Assembly (NCBI RefSeq): GCF_004792295.1
Contig: NZ_SRRY01000002.1
Coordinates: 765,524-829,523 of the forward strand
From: Pseudoalteromonas sp. MEBiC 03607
Lineage (GTDB): Bacteria > Pseudomonadota > Gammaproteobacteria > Enterobacterales > Alteromonadaceae
Direction of reading: 5' to 3'
DNA length: 64,000 nucleotides
Under the pieces are notes generated by a model. The model did not search any database. It saw only the letters and a program-made list of their open reading frames with translations, and was not told where the DNA came from. This document shows, piece after piece, positions 17,486 through 26,430 of the stretch; position 1 is the first letter of the stretch, and each line of letters starts with the position of its first letter. Position numbers and translations under genes: made by a program.

Positions 17486-19021
17486 TTATTGGCGTAACTC
17501 TCGACGTAGAATTTTGCCAACCGTCGATTTAGGCAATTGTTCCATAAAAATGATTGATTTAGGTACTTTATAAGCACTTAAGTTTTCGCGGCAATAGTCA
17601 CTCACCTGTTGCTCATCAATCTGCTCTTTTAAAGTAATGTAGGCACAGACACGCTCACCGGTTTTTTCATCTTTTGCACCAATAACGGCCGCTTCGCAGA
17701 TAGCAGGGTGCTGACAAAGTACGTTTTCAACTTCGTTAGGGTACACGTTAAAGCCAGAGACAATAATCATGTCTTTTAAACGGTCTACAATTTTATAATT
17801 ACCACTTGGTAGCTTCAGACCCACATCACCGGTTTTGAAAAAACCTCGTTTCATAGATTTATCGGTTTCATCTTGGCGCTGCCAGTAGCCCATCATCACT
17901 TGCGGGCCTTTAACAACAATTTCGCCAGACTCACCGTCAGCAACAGGCTCATCGTTTTCATCCCAAATTTCCACAGTGGTGTTTGAGAGTGGGCGGCCAA
18001 TACTGCCAATCTCTTCTTTTTTAAAGTCGTTTAACGTCGCAACTGGCGAGGTTTCTGATAAGCCATAGCCTTCTGTGATTGTACAACCTGTGGTGCTCAT
18101 CCATGCATCAGCAGCTGCGTGTGTTAGAGCTGCGCCCCCTGAGACTGTCATTTTTAGGTTTGAAAAATTCAGGGCTTTAAAACCTGGATGCATACACAAG
18201 CCAATAAATAAGGTGTTAATGCCTGAAAAGTAATTAATTTCAAATGGTTCAATTTGCTTTACTAAGGCATCTAAATCACGAGGATTTGGGATAAGTACAT
18301 TAAATTGCCCCATTGCGAATAGGCCAACCATATTCACCGTAAAGGCGTAAATATGATAAAGCGGAAGCGGACAAATACCCGTTTCTTGGCCAGGGGTTAA
18401 AATTTCGTCAAAGCGTTCATTCATTTGCTCGGCATTAGCTAAGATATTGCCATGACTAAGCATTGCAGCTTTAGCAACTCCTGTTGTTCCCCCCGTATAT
18501 TGCAAAACGGCAATATCATCACGGCTTGCTTGGTGTGGTTTAAGTGGAGCGAGTTTTTCCCCTTGGTGAATGAGTTCAGGTAATGACAATTGGCCGGGTT
18601 GCAGTGAAGGTTCACCCACCGCTGAAGTAACAATCACTTTTTCTATGGAGGTTTGACTAATGATAGTGGCTAGTTTATCGGTTAGTGCGTCCAGTATTAC
18701 GATGGCATTTACGCCTGCGTCATTGAACTGATGAAGCATTTCACGAGCAGTGTAAAGCGGATTGGTATTAACAACGATTAATCCGGCACGAAATGCAGCA
18801 TAAGTAACGACAGGGTAGTCAACTATATTAGGCAATTGGATCGCGATTCGGTCGCCAACCTTAAGGTTACTTTGCTGTTGAAACCACTGAGCTAAGTAAC
18901 GAGATTGCTGTTCGATTTGTGAATAAGTAAGTGTTTTACCCGCACTATTATAGGCTGGGAGTTCTGCATAGGTTTGACATGTTTGGTCTATCAATTGCGT
19001 GAGGTTATCATGTGTGTTCAT
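17486..19021 (-). CDS. Acyl-CoA ligase, FadD-like (AMP-binding family)
   Basis: The 511-residue enzyme has the AMP-binding signature LQYTGGTTGVAKAAMLSH at 173-190, the GYGLSETSP motif mid-protein, the hinge region TGDVGLKLPSGNYKIVDRLKD, and the C-terminal lysine motif LPKSTVGKILRREL. It activates a carboxylic acid, probably a medium or long fatty acid, to its CoA thioester through an acyl-AMP. It is shorter than E. coli FadD, and the usual Gly after VAK is Ala. The ATG follows AAGGAACAACC. Nine bases separate it from the SDR gene upstream, so they form a pair. The neighbouring AraC, epimerase and cupin genes suggest a dedicated catabolic or lipid pathway, not only general beta-oxidation. Confidence 0.9.
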   Translation of the reverse strand: MNTHDNLTQLIDQTCQTYAELPAYNSAGKTLTYSQIEQQSRYLAQWFQQQSNLKVGDRIAIQLPNIVDYPVVTYAAFRAGLIVVNTNPLYTAREMLHQFNDAGVNAIVILDALTDKLATIISQTSIEKVIVTSAVGEPSLQPGQLSLPELIHQGEKLAPLKPHQASRDDIAVLQYTGGTTGVAKAAMLSHGNILANAEQMNERFDEILTPGQETGICPLPLYHIYAFTVNMVGLFAMGQFNVLIPNPRDLDALVKQIEPFEINYFSGINTLFIGLCMHPGFKALNFSNLKMTVSGGAALTHAAADAWMSTTGCTITEGYGLSETSPVATLNDFKKEEIGSIGRPLSNTTVEIWDENDEPVADGESGEIVVKGPQVMMGYWQRQDETDKSMKRGFFKTGDVGLKLPSGNYKIVDRLKDMIIVSGFNVYPNEVENVLCQHPAICEAAVIGAKDEKTGERVCAYITLKEQIDEQQVSDYCRENLSAYKVPKSIIFMEQLPKSTVGKILRRELRQ

Positions 19022-19030
19022 GGTTGTTCC

Positions 19031-19711
19031 TTAGCGTGTTGTTCTTATTAGTTGTTGTTTGATGAGGCGATCCATTACAGAGTCCATAACCCAATTAGGT
19101 AAATAATGGCTCATGACATAAGTTAGTTTAGATTGTAAGCCAAGGATCACCATTCGTTTTTGTTTATCTAAGCTTTTTACTATTTGCTTAGCTGTGTCAG
19201 CAGCATTTTCTGAGGCGTTATGTGCTTTGTTGAAACACATCAAGCTGAGTTTAATTTTGTTTGGCTTAAACGTTTGGCGTAGTTCCTTTGCAAGTATCAA
19301 TACACTTGGTTCTGGTGAAACTTGAGCTTTATTTGTAACAGGAACCATTAATGCAAGGTGGCTATTCATCGCCAGTTCTGGGCTTATAACTGTGGCAACG
19401 TTTCGTAGTGCAAGAGCGTGATCACTGTTGGTTATTTCATCCGAACGGTCACAATAAATTGCCAATTCAGGTTTACCAATAGCGGCAATTGCATTATTTA
19501 CTTGGATTTGTAACCCTTCAATATCGCAGATATGGGTGGCAAAAAATTCTATATATTGATTGCTGTGTGCAAGGCTACACAAGGTTTGCTTTGTTATATC
19601 GCTAAATTGCTTGTCGAATAACGCAACATCATCACCACGACGAATATATTGCTTTGCTAATTCGAACCCAATACCACTATTACTACCGGTAATAAACACT
19701 CTTCTTAACAT
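19031..19711 (-). CDS. SDR-family protein, catalytic site degenerate
   Basis: The 226-residue protein starts with the nucleotide-binding motif TGSNSGIG (8-15) of short-chain dehydrogenases and ends with a helical region typical of membrane-associated members. The catalytic YxxxK is missing: where YSASK is expected the sequence reads PEPSVLILAKELR. The NNAG motif is replaced by YCDRSDE. It may bind NAD(P) without the usual chemistry, or act on a partner protein. It is probably co-transcribed with the acyl-CoA ligase. The reading frame is intact, so this is not simple decay by frameshift. Confidence 0.75.
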   Translation of the reverse strand: MLRRVFITGSNSGIGFELAKQYIRRGDDVALFDKQFSDITKQTLCSLAHSNQYIEFFATHICDIEGLQIQVNNAIAAIGKPELAIYCDRSDEITNSDHALALRNVATVISPELAMNSHLALMVPVTNKAQVSPEPSVLILAKELRQTFKPNKIKLSLMCFNKAHNASENAADTAKQIVKSLDKQKRMVILGLQSKLTYVMSHYLPNWVMDSVMDRLIKQQLIRTTR

Positions 19712-19814
19712 TACTCGACCACTGATTAGCGAAACTAGCTAGTCAATATATATAAATTGTTAACCAATTAATTAACTTTATACGACCTGTTTTTAGCTTT
19801 TTGCGCCATTATAA

Positions 19815-20828
19815 TCAATGTGACTTACGATAGTCTTTTGGTGGCATGCCATACCAGCGTTTGAATGCTCGGGTAAATTCGCTGTAATTAGAAAAGCTTA
19901 AGATATCTGAAATGTTTGATAAGCTTAGGCTTGATTCAGTTAAATATTGGTGAGCTAAATTGCAACGAACCTCATCAACGAGTTCGCGAAATGTTGTGTC
20001 ATACTGGGCTAAATGTCGCTGTAGACTTCGTGCACTCATTGATAGCTTTTCAGCGATTAAATTAACACCAAATTGTTCATGAAGTAGATATTGTTTTATA
20101 AGCACTTCAACATGTTCACAAATATTTTCGCGTTTAGACTCATTCGGGTGTCCAAGTTGTTGACTAAGAATAGAAAACAACTGCTTATCTGAGTTCTTAA
20201 TGGCCAACTTTAGGTATTTTTTCTCAAACACTAATGCGGTATGAGCACAGTTAAATACTGGTATTTGACCAAGGGCTTGGCGGTATACACTGGTGTTTGC
20301 ATCACAGCTGTGAGGCAGTTCTAGGCGGTGAAGTTTTATTTGGTCATCGGTTAATTGTTTTAAAAGATTAACCCCAACACTCAGAGCTAGATCTGCTCCG
20401 TGATATACACCGACTTTTAAACTACTGCGCACTAAAAAAGACAGTTTTACAAAGTCTTGGCCACTTTCGAGCAACAGATCAGCACTATTTTGATGAATAT
20501 GATAGTACTTGGTTAAGTTTTTTAACGCCATTTCAAGAGTCTCGCAGTTACCCATCAAATAACCAACCGAACCTAAGATGTTGAGACTTTGCCAGCGACC
20601 TAGCTCTAGGCCGAAATAGGGCAGATTTAATTCTTTCGCTGTGATTTCTAGTAACTCAATGAGCTGCTGATATTGCACAAAATTATTGGGCTCAATGAGT
20701 TGTTTTCTGTCTAAGCCTACGCGCTCTAATAGTGCATCTGGGTTTACTAATTTACTTTCAATCAGTTCGACATAGCCATGTAAAGCAGATGCTCTAATTA
20801 GGTCAGGTGTGTGTGTTTTGCGAGGCAT
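19815..20828 (-). CDS. AraC-family transcriptional regulator with arabinose-binding-type N-terminal domain
   Basis: The 337-residue regulator has an N-terminal ligand domain of the type in OruR/ArgR-like AraC proteins (about 25-210; LELGRWQSLNILGSVGYLMG) and a C-terminal double helix-turn-helix. The second HTH is the classic LSNISDILSFSNYSEFTRAFKRWYG region, whose key residues are F-S-N-Y-S-E-F and F-x-R-W-x-G, followed by PPKDYR. It faces away from the epimerase gene, and two direct repeats lie in the shared intergenic space (20853-20887). It probably controls the epimerase-cupin operon and perhaps the acyl-CoA ligase. The inducer is unknown. Confidence 0.88.
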   Translation of the reverse strand: MPRKTHTPDLIRASALHGYVELIESKLVNPDALLERVGLDRKQLIEPNNFVQYQQLIELLEITAKELNLPYFGLELGRWQSLNILGSVGYLMGNCETLEMALKNLTKYYHIHQNSADLLLESGQDFVKLSFLVRSSLKVGVYHGADLALSVGVNLLKQLTDDQIKLHRLELPHSCDANTSVYRQALGQIPVFNCAHTALVFEKKYLKLAIKNSDKQLFSILSQQLGHPNESKRENICEHVEVLIKQYLLHEQFGVNLIAEKLSMSARSLQRHLAQYDTTFRELVDEVRCNLAHQYLTESSLSLSNISDILSFSNYSEFTRAFKRWYGMPPKDYRKSH

Positions 20829-20852
20829 AGTTTGCTCTTTTTTAGTGCGTTG

Positions 20853-20887
20853 GCGTAAAAAGTAAAAAATTTTGCGTAAAAAGTAAA
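20853..20887. promoter_or_regulatory. Two 14-bp direct repeats, probable AraC-type operator
   Basis: GCGTAAAAAGTAAA occurs at 20853-20866 and again, exactly, at 20874-20887. The starts are 21 bp apart, close to two helical turns. AraC-family proteins commonly bind tandem direct half-sites on one face of the helix. The pair lies between the divergent AraC gene and the epimerase gene. Confidence 0.7.
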
Positions 20888-20976
20888 GTAATACAGGTCA
20901 TTAAAGTTTAACAATGTATTAACCAAATGGCCTGCTAAATGCAATTGAGGCTGTAACGTGCTTAGAGGAACACACA

Positions 20977-21978
20977 ATGAACTACTCAAAAGTTTTTATA
21001 AGTGGTGGTAATGGCTTTATTGGCCGCACGCTGGCGCGCTACTTTAAAGCGAATGGAGTCGATGTATGCGGCGTTGATTTAACGCCCTGTAAAGAATTCA
21101 ATATTGTAGCAGGTAACTTGAATGAGCCTGCTGGCTGGCGTTCATTATTGAATGACTGTGATTTGGTTATTCATACTGCGGCAATTGTTTCAAATGCGTT
21201 TAGTTACAAGCAAACATGGCAGGCGAATGTAGGCTGGACGAAAAACTTACTTGATGCAGCGGTCGCAGCAAACACAGTAAGGCGTTTTATTCATATTTCG
21301 TCGACTGCCATTTATGGCAGTAATTGGCAAACAGATATTAAAGAAGACGCGCCTTTGTTACCTGATGGTCGAGCCTATAACGACTCAAAAATGATGAGTG
21401 AACATTTAGCGCTAAGCTATCACGCCAGTAAAAAACTCAATGTAACAATAATTCGTCCTGGCGATGTTTATGGCCCTGGTTCAAAGCCTTGGATAGCTTA
21501 CCCATTGCAAGAAATCGCCAAAGGCACGTTTATGGTGCCACAGGGCATGTTCGGCCCTGTTTATATTGATGATTTAGTGAGAGGCATTTATCAAAGTGCC
21601 ATGAGCGAGGGGGCAAATGGTGAGATTTTTAATCTATCGGGCCCAGAGCAAGTAACTAATCAAACTTATTTTAATTATTTAGCGCAAGCACAAGGGAAAA
21701 AGCACGTCACAGTTGTGAACTTGTCCTTAGTGCTAAAACTAACGGGCTTTATAGAGTGGTGTTATCACCTTTTTGGTAAAACCACCGATATCAATCCATC
21801 AACTATGCGCATGCTAAGCCGAAAAAGTGCGGCATATAGTAGTGAAAAAGCGCACCGTGTTTTTGGCTATCAACCTGAATTTACCTTACAGCAAGGTATG
21901 CAACATGCGTTGCAGTGGGCATATGAGCAAGGGCTTTGTAAAGAAGAGCTACGCACTAATACCGTAGAAGCAAATTAA
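20977..21978 (+). CDS. NAD-dependent epimerase/dehydratase, 3-beta-HSD-like (extended SDR)
   Basis: The 333-residue protein has the nucleotide-binding motif SGGNGFIG (9-16), an HTAA strand, ISSTAIYG, and the catalytic YNDSK. The later LSGPEQVTNQTYF region is typical of extended SDR enzymes. It would oxidise, reduce or epimerise a hydroxyl or keto group using NAD(P). The ATG follows AGAGGA. It is 47 bp before a cupin dioxygenase gene in the same direction, and probably shares its transcript. The AraC gene on the other strand probably regulates it. The substrate could be an isoprenoid, sterol-like or acyl compound; sequence alone does not decide. Confidence 0.87.
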   Translation: MNYSKVFISGGNGFIGRTLARYFKANGVDVCGVDLTPCKEFNIVAGNLNEPAGWRSLLNDCDLVIHTAAIVSNAFSYKQTWQANVGWTKNLLDAAVAANTVRRFIHISSTAIYGSNWQTDIKEDAPLLPDGRAYNDSKMMSEHLALSYHASKKLNVTIIRPGDVYGPGSKPWIAYPLQEIAKGTFMVPQGMFGPVYIDDLVRGIYQSAMSEGANGEIFNLSGPEQVTNQTYFNYLAQAQGKKHVTVVNLSLVLKLTGFIEWCYHLFGKTTDINPSTMRMLSRKSAAYSSEKAHRVFGYQPEFTLQQGMQHALQWAYEQGLCKEELRTNTVEAN

Positions 21979-22025
21979 AGACAACTAGTTAACTTATTGA
22001 AAGCAATTGAAAAGAGGGCACACAC

Positions 22026-22529
22026 ATGGCATTACCAGATATTATTAACCATCAAGATTTCTTACTGACAATTCATACCAATGATGAAAAGCTAATCAAA
22101 AACGCCTTACCGGGCGTGCATATCTACCCACTGATGCTGGATTCTGAAAATGGAGTATGGGTTTTGCGTGTTTTATTTGAACCAGGTACGGTTTTACCAA
22201 AACATTTTCATACTGGTGTTGTGCACTTATATACGTTAGCGGGAAGTTGGCACTACACTGAATATCCAGATGATTTACAAGTAGCGGGCAGCTATTTATT
22301 TGAGCCAGGCGGTTCGATTCATCAATTTCAAGTACCTGAAGACAACACTGAAGTGACAGATACCTTTATGGTGGTTATGGGATCTAACATCAATTTTGAT
22401 CATGATGGCAACTATATGAACATTATGGATGCAGGTTGGATTGAGCAAGTGATGTTAGCAGCTGCAAAAGAGCAAGGAATTGAGCCTAACTACATTAAAC
22501 CTAAGAGCTTATACGGCTTTAGTAAATAA
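22026..22529 (+). CDS. Cupin protein of the 2,4'-dihydroxyacetophenone dioxygenase family
   Basis: The 167-residue single-cupin protein has PKHFHTGVVHLYTLAG (His60, His62; His67 where the usual cupin glutamate would lie) and a second motif PGGSIHQF (His99). This all-His pattern and overall length fit the DAD-type dioxygenase family, which cleaves a C-C bond next to a carbonyl using Fe(II) and oxygen. It starts at an ATG after GAAAAGAGGGCACACAC. Its place behind an AraC-regulated dehydrogenase suggests ring or side-chain cleavage in a small catabolic pathway; that role is inference. Confidence 0.82.
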   Translation: MALPDIINHQDFLLTIHTNDEKLIKNALPGVHIYPLMLDSENGVWVLRVLFEPGTVLPKHFHTGVVHLYTLAGSWHYTEYPDDLQVAGSYLFEPGGSIHQFQVPEDNTEVTDTFMVVMGSNINFDHDGNYMNIMDAGWIEQVMLAAAKEQGIEPNYIKPKSLYGFSK

Positions 22530-22545
22530 TTTAATTCCCTGAAGC

Positions 22546-22590
22546 AAAGCCCTTAATTGCAGTAAGCTATTGAGGGCTTTATATTTATTA
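22546..22590 (+). terminator. Likely terminator after the cupin gene
   Basis: An 8-bp stem (AAAGCCCT at 22546-22553 with AGGGCTTT at 22573-22580) with a 19-base loop is followed by ATATTTATT. It lies 17 bp past the cupin stop. Confidence 0.65.
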
Positions 22591-22738
22591 CGGGTTATTT
22601 GTAGTTCAATCTAAAAAACAAATCAATTTAATCTAAACAATCAATTTTATTTTAATCGCTCACACCTCTATTGTATTAATCAAGCAGACGCAAGGCTGCG
22701 TTAATTAAACTTTTTTAAATACATCAATGAGGAATACT

Positions 22739-23308
22739 ATGAGCACTTCATTAATTAACACAAAACTACAACCATTCAATGCAACAGCTTACCACAATGG
22801 TGACTTTGTAGAACTAACAGAAAAAGACGTGCTAGGTAAGTGGTCAATCTTCTTCTTCTACCCAGCAGATTTTACTTTTGTATGTCCGACTGAGCTTGGT
22901 GATGTTGCAGACTACTACGAGCAACTACAAGAAATGGGTGTTGAAGTTTACTCAGTATCAACCGACACGCACTTCACTCACAAAGCATGGCACGATACGT
23001 CTGAGACAATTGGTAAAATCAAATTCCCAATGATTGGTGACCCAACAGGTCGTATTACACGTAACTTCGGTGTGATGATTGAAGATGAAGGTCTTGCACT
23101 TCGCGGTACATTCGTAATGAACCCTGAAGGCGAAATCAAAGTAATCGAAACTCACGACCTAGGTATCGGCCGTAGCGCGAAAGAGTTAGTACGTAAAGTA
23201 CAAGCTGCACAGTACATTGCTAACCACGACGGTGAAGTATGTCCTGCATCATGGCAGCCAGGTGAAGAGACACTTGCTCCTTCATTAGACCTAGTTGGCA
23301 AAATCTAA
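22739..23308 (+). CDS. ahpC: Alkyl hydroperoxide reductase subunit C (2-Cys peroxiredoxin)
   Basis: From ATG 22739 (preceded by GAGGAATACT) the protein is 189 residues, close to E. coli AhpC (187). The peroxidatic cysteine is Cys49 in YPADFTFVCPTE. The resolving cysteine is Cys168 in GEVCPASW. The sequence GGLG-type loop region and C-terminal YF-like tail of sensitive peroxiredoxins are only partly visible. It reduces H2O2, alkyl peroxides and peroxynitrite in the cytoplasm and is recycled by AhpF, encoded 155 bp downstream. An upstream ATG four codons earlier is less likely because the SD sequence lies within that extension. OxyR control is usual for the family; I could not make out a convincing OxyR site. 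Confidence 0.96.
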   Translation: MSTSLINTKLQPFNATAYHNGDFVELTEKDVLGKWSIFFFYPADFTFVCPTELGDVADYYEQLQEMGVEVYSVSTDTHFTHKAWHDTSETIGKIKFPMIGDPTGRITRNFGVMIEDEGLALRGTFVMNPEGEIKVIETHDLGIGRSAKELVRKVQAAQYIANHDGEVCPASWQPGEETLAPSLDLVGKI

Positions 23309-23327
23309 TTTGCCACGGCATTAAACA

Positions 23328-23350
23328 ATAGCAAAGCTTTGCTTTGCTAT
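23328..23350. other. Hairpin between ahpC and ahpF
   Basis: A 9-bp stem (23328-23336 with 23342-23350, 5-base loop) follows ahpC without a T-run. It may stabilise the ahpC part of a common transcript or partly limit read-through to ahpF, which would fit the usual excess of AhpC over AhpF. Confidence 0.5.
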
Positions 23351-23463
23351 CCCAATGCAACCTTAATTGCCCATCACAACTCACATTAAGCACATTAGCG
23401 GGTGGTGGGCAGTTATACCCAAAATTTTTCTAGATTATTTATTCTGAACTCAAGGGCTAAGCC

Positions 23464-25044
23464 ATGTTAGATACGAATATCAAAAACCAATTAACAAGCC
23501 ACTTTGCTTCTATTACCAGCCCTGTTGAGCTGCTTATCGCCTTGGATGACAGCAATAAATCAACAGAACTTAAAAACTTAGCAAACGATTTAGCATCGTT
23601 AAGCGACAAATTCTCGGTGCGAGATAACCCTAACCAAGACGTACGACGTCCGTCTATGGTGGTATCTTCACCTATTAACAACACGCAAATTACATTTGCG
23701 GGTGTGCCTATGGGCCACGAATTCACCAGCTTGATCCTTGCACTTCTTCACACAGGTGGTCATCCAAGTAAGGCATCACAGAGTGAAATTGAACAAATTA
23801 AATCATTACCTGGGCCGCTTAACTTTGAAGTGTATATTTCATTAAGTTGTCAAACCTGCCCTCAAGTAGTGCAAGCACTTAACTTAATGGCAGCACACAA
23901 TAAAAACATTACGGCCACTATGATTGATGGTGCCTTGTTCCAAGACGAAGTGAATGAGCGCAATATTCTAGCGGTGCCAGCGGTGTATTTAAATGGCGAG
24001 CTGTTTAGTCAAGGTGCAGTTAATCTGACTGATATCTTAAATAAAGTAGATACCAAAGCGGCTGCACGCCAAGCCGAAGCACTAAACGACAAAGAGTTAT
24101 TCGATGTACTTGTTGTTGGTGGTGGTCCGGCAGGGGCTTCTGCGGCAATTTACTCAGCACGTAAAGGCTTAAACACGGGCGTGGTTGCAGAGCGTTTTGG
24201 TGGTCAGGTTTCAGATACTTTAGCAATTGAAAACTTTATTTCAGTTAAAGCGACCGAAGGTCCTAAATTAGTTGCTCAACTTGAAGAGCATGTAAAAGAA
24301 TACGACGTTGATGTTATGCAAAACCAACGTGCGGCATCACTTACTAAGCAAGGTAATTATCAAATCACGCTAGAAAATGGCGCGGTTTTAAATGCTAAGT
24401 CAGTGGTATTAGCAACCGGTGCCCGCTGGCGCGAAATGAACGTACCGGGTGAGAAAGAGTATCGCGGTCATGGCGTTGCTTACTGTCCTCACTGTGATGG
24501 TCCGTTATTTAAAGGCAAAGCGGTAGCGGTTATCGGTGGTGGTAATTCAGGTATTGAAGCTGCAATCGACCTTGCAAACATTGTTGAGCATGTCACCGTG
24601 CTTGAGTTTGCTGATACCTTACGCGCTGATGAAGTCCTTATTCGTAAAGCAAATAGCTTAAACAACATTACGATTATCAAAAATGCGCAAACGACAGAAG
24701 TTGTTGGTGATGGTAAACGAGTAACAGGCTTAAGCTATATTGACCGCATCTCTGGCGATGAAAAATCACTTGAGCTTGCAGGTATCTTTGTGCAAATCGG
24801 CTTGGTGCCAAACACTGAATGGTTAAAAGATTCTGGGTTATCACTAACTCGCTTTGGTGAAATCGAAATTGATAGCAAAGGTGCAACATCATTACCGGGT
24901 GTTTACGCGGCAGGTGATGCAACGACAACGCCGTTCAAGCAAATCATTATTGCAATGGGCAGTGGTGCGACGGCCAGTTTAGGTGCATTTGATTACTTAA
25001 TTCGCCACAGCGAAGAGGTACAAAGCACTGAAGATGCAGCTTAA
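23464..25044 (+). CDS. ahpF: Alkyl hydroperoxide reductase subunit F
   Basis: The 526-residue flavoprotein has an N-terminal double thioredoxin-like domain with Cys129 and Cys132 (SCQTCPQ), the same positions as in E. coli AhpF. An FAD-binding motif ([14 protein letters not shown]) follows, then the redox pair Cys341/Cys344 (YCPHCDG), an NADH-binding [10 protein letters not shown] motif, and a closing FAD motif ([15 protein letters not shown]). It passes electrons from NADH through FAD and both disulfides to AhpC. It is the second gene of the ahpCF unit and is followed by a strong terminator. Confidence 0.96.
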   Translation: MLDTNIKNQLTSHFASITSPVELLIALDDSNKSTELKNLANDLASLSDKFSVRDNPNQDVRRPSMVVSSPINNTQITFAGVPMGHEFTSLILALLHTGGHPSKASQSEIEQIKSLPGPLNFEVYISLSCQTCPQVVQALNLMAAHNKNITATMIDGALFQDEVNERNILAVPAVYLNGELFSQGAVNLTDILNKVDTKAAARQAEALNDKELFDVLVVGGGPAGASAAIYSARKGLNTGVVAERFGGQVSDTLAIENFISVKATEGPKLVAQLEEHVKEYDVDVMQNQRAASLTKQGNYQITLENGAVLNAKSVVLATGARWREMNVPGEKEYRGHGVAYCPHCDGPLFKGKAVAVIGGGNSGIEAAIDLANIVEHVTVLEFADTLRADEVLIRKANSLNNITIIKNAQTTEVVGDGKRVTGLSYIDRISGDEKSLELAGIFVQIGLVPNTEWLKDSGLSLTRFGEIEIDSKGATSLPGVYAAGDATTTPFKQIIIAMGSGATASLGAFDYLIRHSEEVQSTEDAA

Positions 25045-25089
25045 TTAGCGACTCTTGATTAGGCAGCTCACACCCATAGCTGCCGCTTT

Positions 25090-25122
25090 AAAGCCGCCCT
25101 CTCCAAAGGCGGCTTTGTTTTT
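25090..25122 (+). terminator. Terminator after ahpF
   Basis: A 9-bp stem (AAAGCCGCC at 25090-25098 with GGCGGCTTT at 25108-25116, loop 25099-25107) is followed by GTTTTT. It lies between ahpF and the converging DM13 gene. Confidence 0.9.
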
Positions 25123-25132
25123 ATTAATCCAG

Positions 25133-25603
25133 CTATTGATACTGTGCTGCAGTAATAAATTCCTCGAAACTTTCACACCAAATAACCACTGTATTGTAAT
25201 CGCTGACATCAATACCTTGTGGAACAACTAATTTAAAGCCATTGAATGAACGTACTCCTGCAACACGTTGCATGGTGCCTTTTTGTGCTAAAAAATCAGC
25301 TTCGTTATCAACAAAATTGCGCGATAAGTAAACTTGATAGTCAGGTCCAGGTGATAAAGTACCTTGCATAGAAATAGCATCACTTGTTAGATAGACCATT
25401 CCATCACCATAATGAAGGCGATCTGAGCCTTTAAGGTCCGGCTTAAACGCGGCACTAAACTGAGCTCTATCTTGATGCTGCTTCAAAATAGCAACATCGG
25501 GCGCTGGTTGCTCCGTTAAAATAGGCAAACTGTAAACCCCAGCCATAAAACCCATGGCAAAAATAGCCAATGCCATGATGATAATTAGCACTGCTTTTAG
25601 CAT
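25133..25603 (-). CDS. Membrane-anchored DM13-domain protein
   Basis: The 156-residue protein has one N-terminal membrane helix (about 5-27) and then a DM13 domain. Features are a glycine-rich strand, GPDYQVYLSRN, the GVRSFNGFKLVVPQGIDVSDYNTVVIWCESF region (key residues: V-P-x-G-x-D and W-C in VVIWCESF), and a short tail. DM13 domains are proposed to work in redox reactions, with the Cys in the WC motif as the likely active group. It would face the periplasm. It is the last gene of a leftward group with a binding protein and a chemoreceptor; only two bases separate it from the binding-protein gene, and AGGAG overlaps that gene's end. Confidence 0.82.
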   Translation of the reverse strand: MLKAVLIIIMALAIFAMGFMAGVYSLPILTEQPAPDVAILKQHQDRAQFSAAFKPDLKGSDRLHYGDGMVYLTSDAISMQGTLSPGPDYQVYLSRNFVDNEADFLAQKGTMQRVAGVRSFNGFKLVVPQGIDVSDYNTVVIWCESFEEFITAAQYQ

Positions 25604-25605
25604 GC

Positions 25606-26412
25606 TTACTCCTTGTTCTTTAGCGTTATGGTGTGGCGTTGATTTAAAGAGTATTGTTTTTCAACATCACCAAAATATTGCAAATAGAGCCGCTCAAGTT
25701 CACCTGATTGCTTTAGCTTTTGCATACCTTGTTCTAGCAAATCCCTAATGTGTTGATTCTCTTTGCTTAAGTAAAAGTAATAGTCGCTGGGATATCGCAG
25801 CATAATGTCTGGTGCAATGATAAAATTGAACTGTTTGAGTCTATTGAGTTCAGTGCCAATAGCCAGTACTGAGCGTGGAAAGTAATCGGCAAAACCTGTC
25901 TCTAGAGCTTTGATCATGCCAGGATAATCAAGCTCGCCATTAACGGTTAAGTCATTGTCTCTTAGCACCGTATAATCAGACCAACTTTGCTGCTGTAATG
26001 CAATTAATGGTTTTAATTGATCAAGGCTTTTTATTGCACTGAACTTTGCTTGGTCATCAGCACGAATAATAAGCAAACGCTTACCGTGCAAACCCTTGTA
26101 TAAAGGAATTGTGGTGTTAACTAATGAAGTGGGTTGCTTATAAGGGAAAGACAGCCAAGCTAAGGTAATTGTTTTATTATGACTAAGTTGTTCAATAATG
26201 CGTTTATCATTCATTGGCTTGGCGTTGTTCATTAATACAGCGTCTACGCCCATTGCGGCGAAGCTTTTAATGAGAATATCGTGGATGTATTGATTTTTTA
26301 CCGCGTCGGTATAGCTCGGTTTTGCAAGTTGAATAACAATTTGCTCTTGACCAAAGCTCTGTTTAATGAATAGCGCGAATACCATCAATAAAATAAATAT
26401 TGTTCTATTCAT
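25606..26412 (-). CDS. Periplasmic solute-binding protein, family 3-like
   Basis: The 268-residue protein has a signal peptide (1-21, ending SFG) and a two-lobe binding-protein pattern: LAKPSYTDAVKNQYIHDIL, the lobe crossing IKALETGFADYFPRS, and the C-terminal helix LLEQGMQKLKQSGELERLYLQYFG. Here the key terms are QGMxKLKxSGELExL, typical of amino-acid-type binding proteins. No ABC permease or ATPase is nearby. Instead the gene follows a chemoreceptor by 18 bp and precedes a DM13 gene by 2 bp. It may deliver a ligand to that receptor and not to a transporter. The ligand is unknown. Confidence 0.82.
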   Translation of the reverse strand: MNRTIFILLMVFALFIKQSFGQEQIVIQLAKPSYTDAVKNQYIHDILIKSFAAMGVDAVLMNNAKPMNDKRIIEQLSHNKTITLAWLSFPYKQPTSLVNTTIPLYKGLHGKRLLIIRADDQAKFSAIKSLDQLKPLIALQQQSWSDYTVLRDNDLTVNGELDYPGMIKALETGFADYFPRSVLAIGTELNRLKQFNFIIAPDIMLRYPSDYYFYLSKENQHIRDLLEQGMQKLKQSGELERLYLQYFGDVEKQYSLNQRHTITLKNKE

Positions 26413-26430
26413 TTATTTGAGTCTCTGCAT

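Noticed and set aside
22600..22738. OxyR binding site upstream of ahpC
   Set aside because: I could not match the spaced ATAG/CTAT pattern in the region, although OxyR control is common for this gene.
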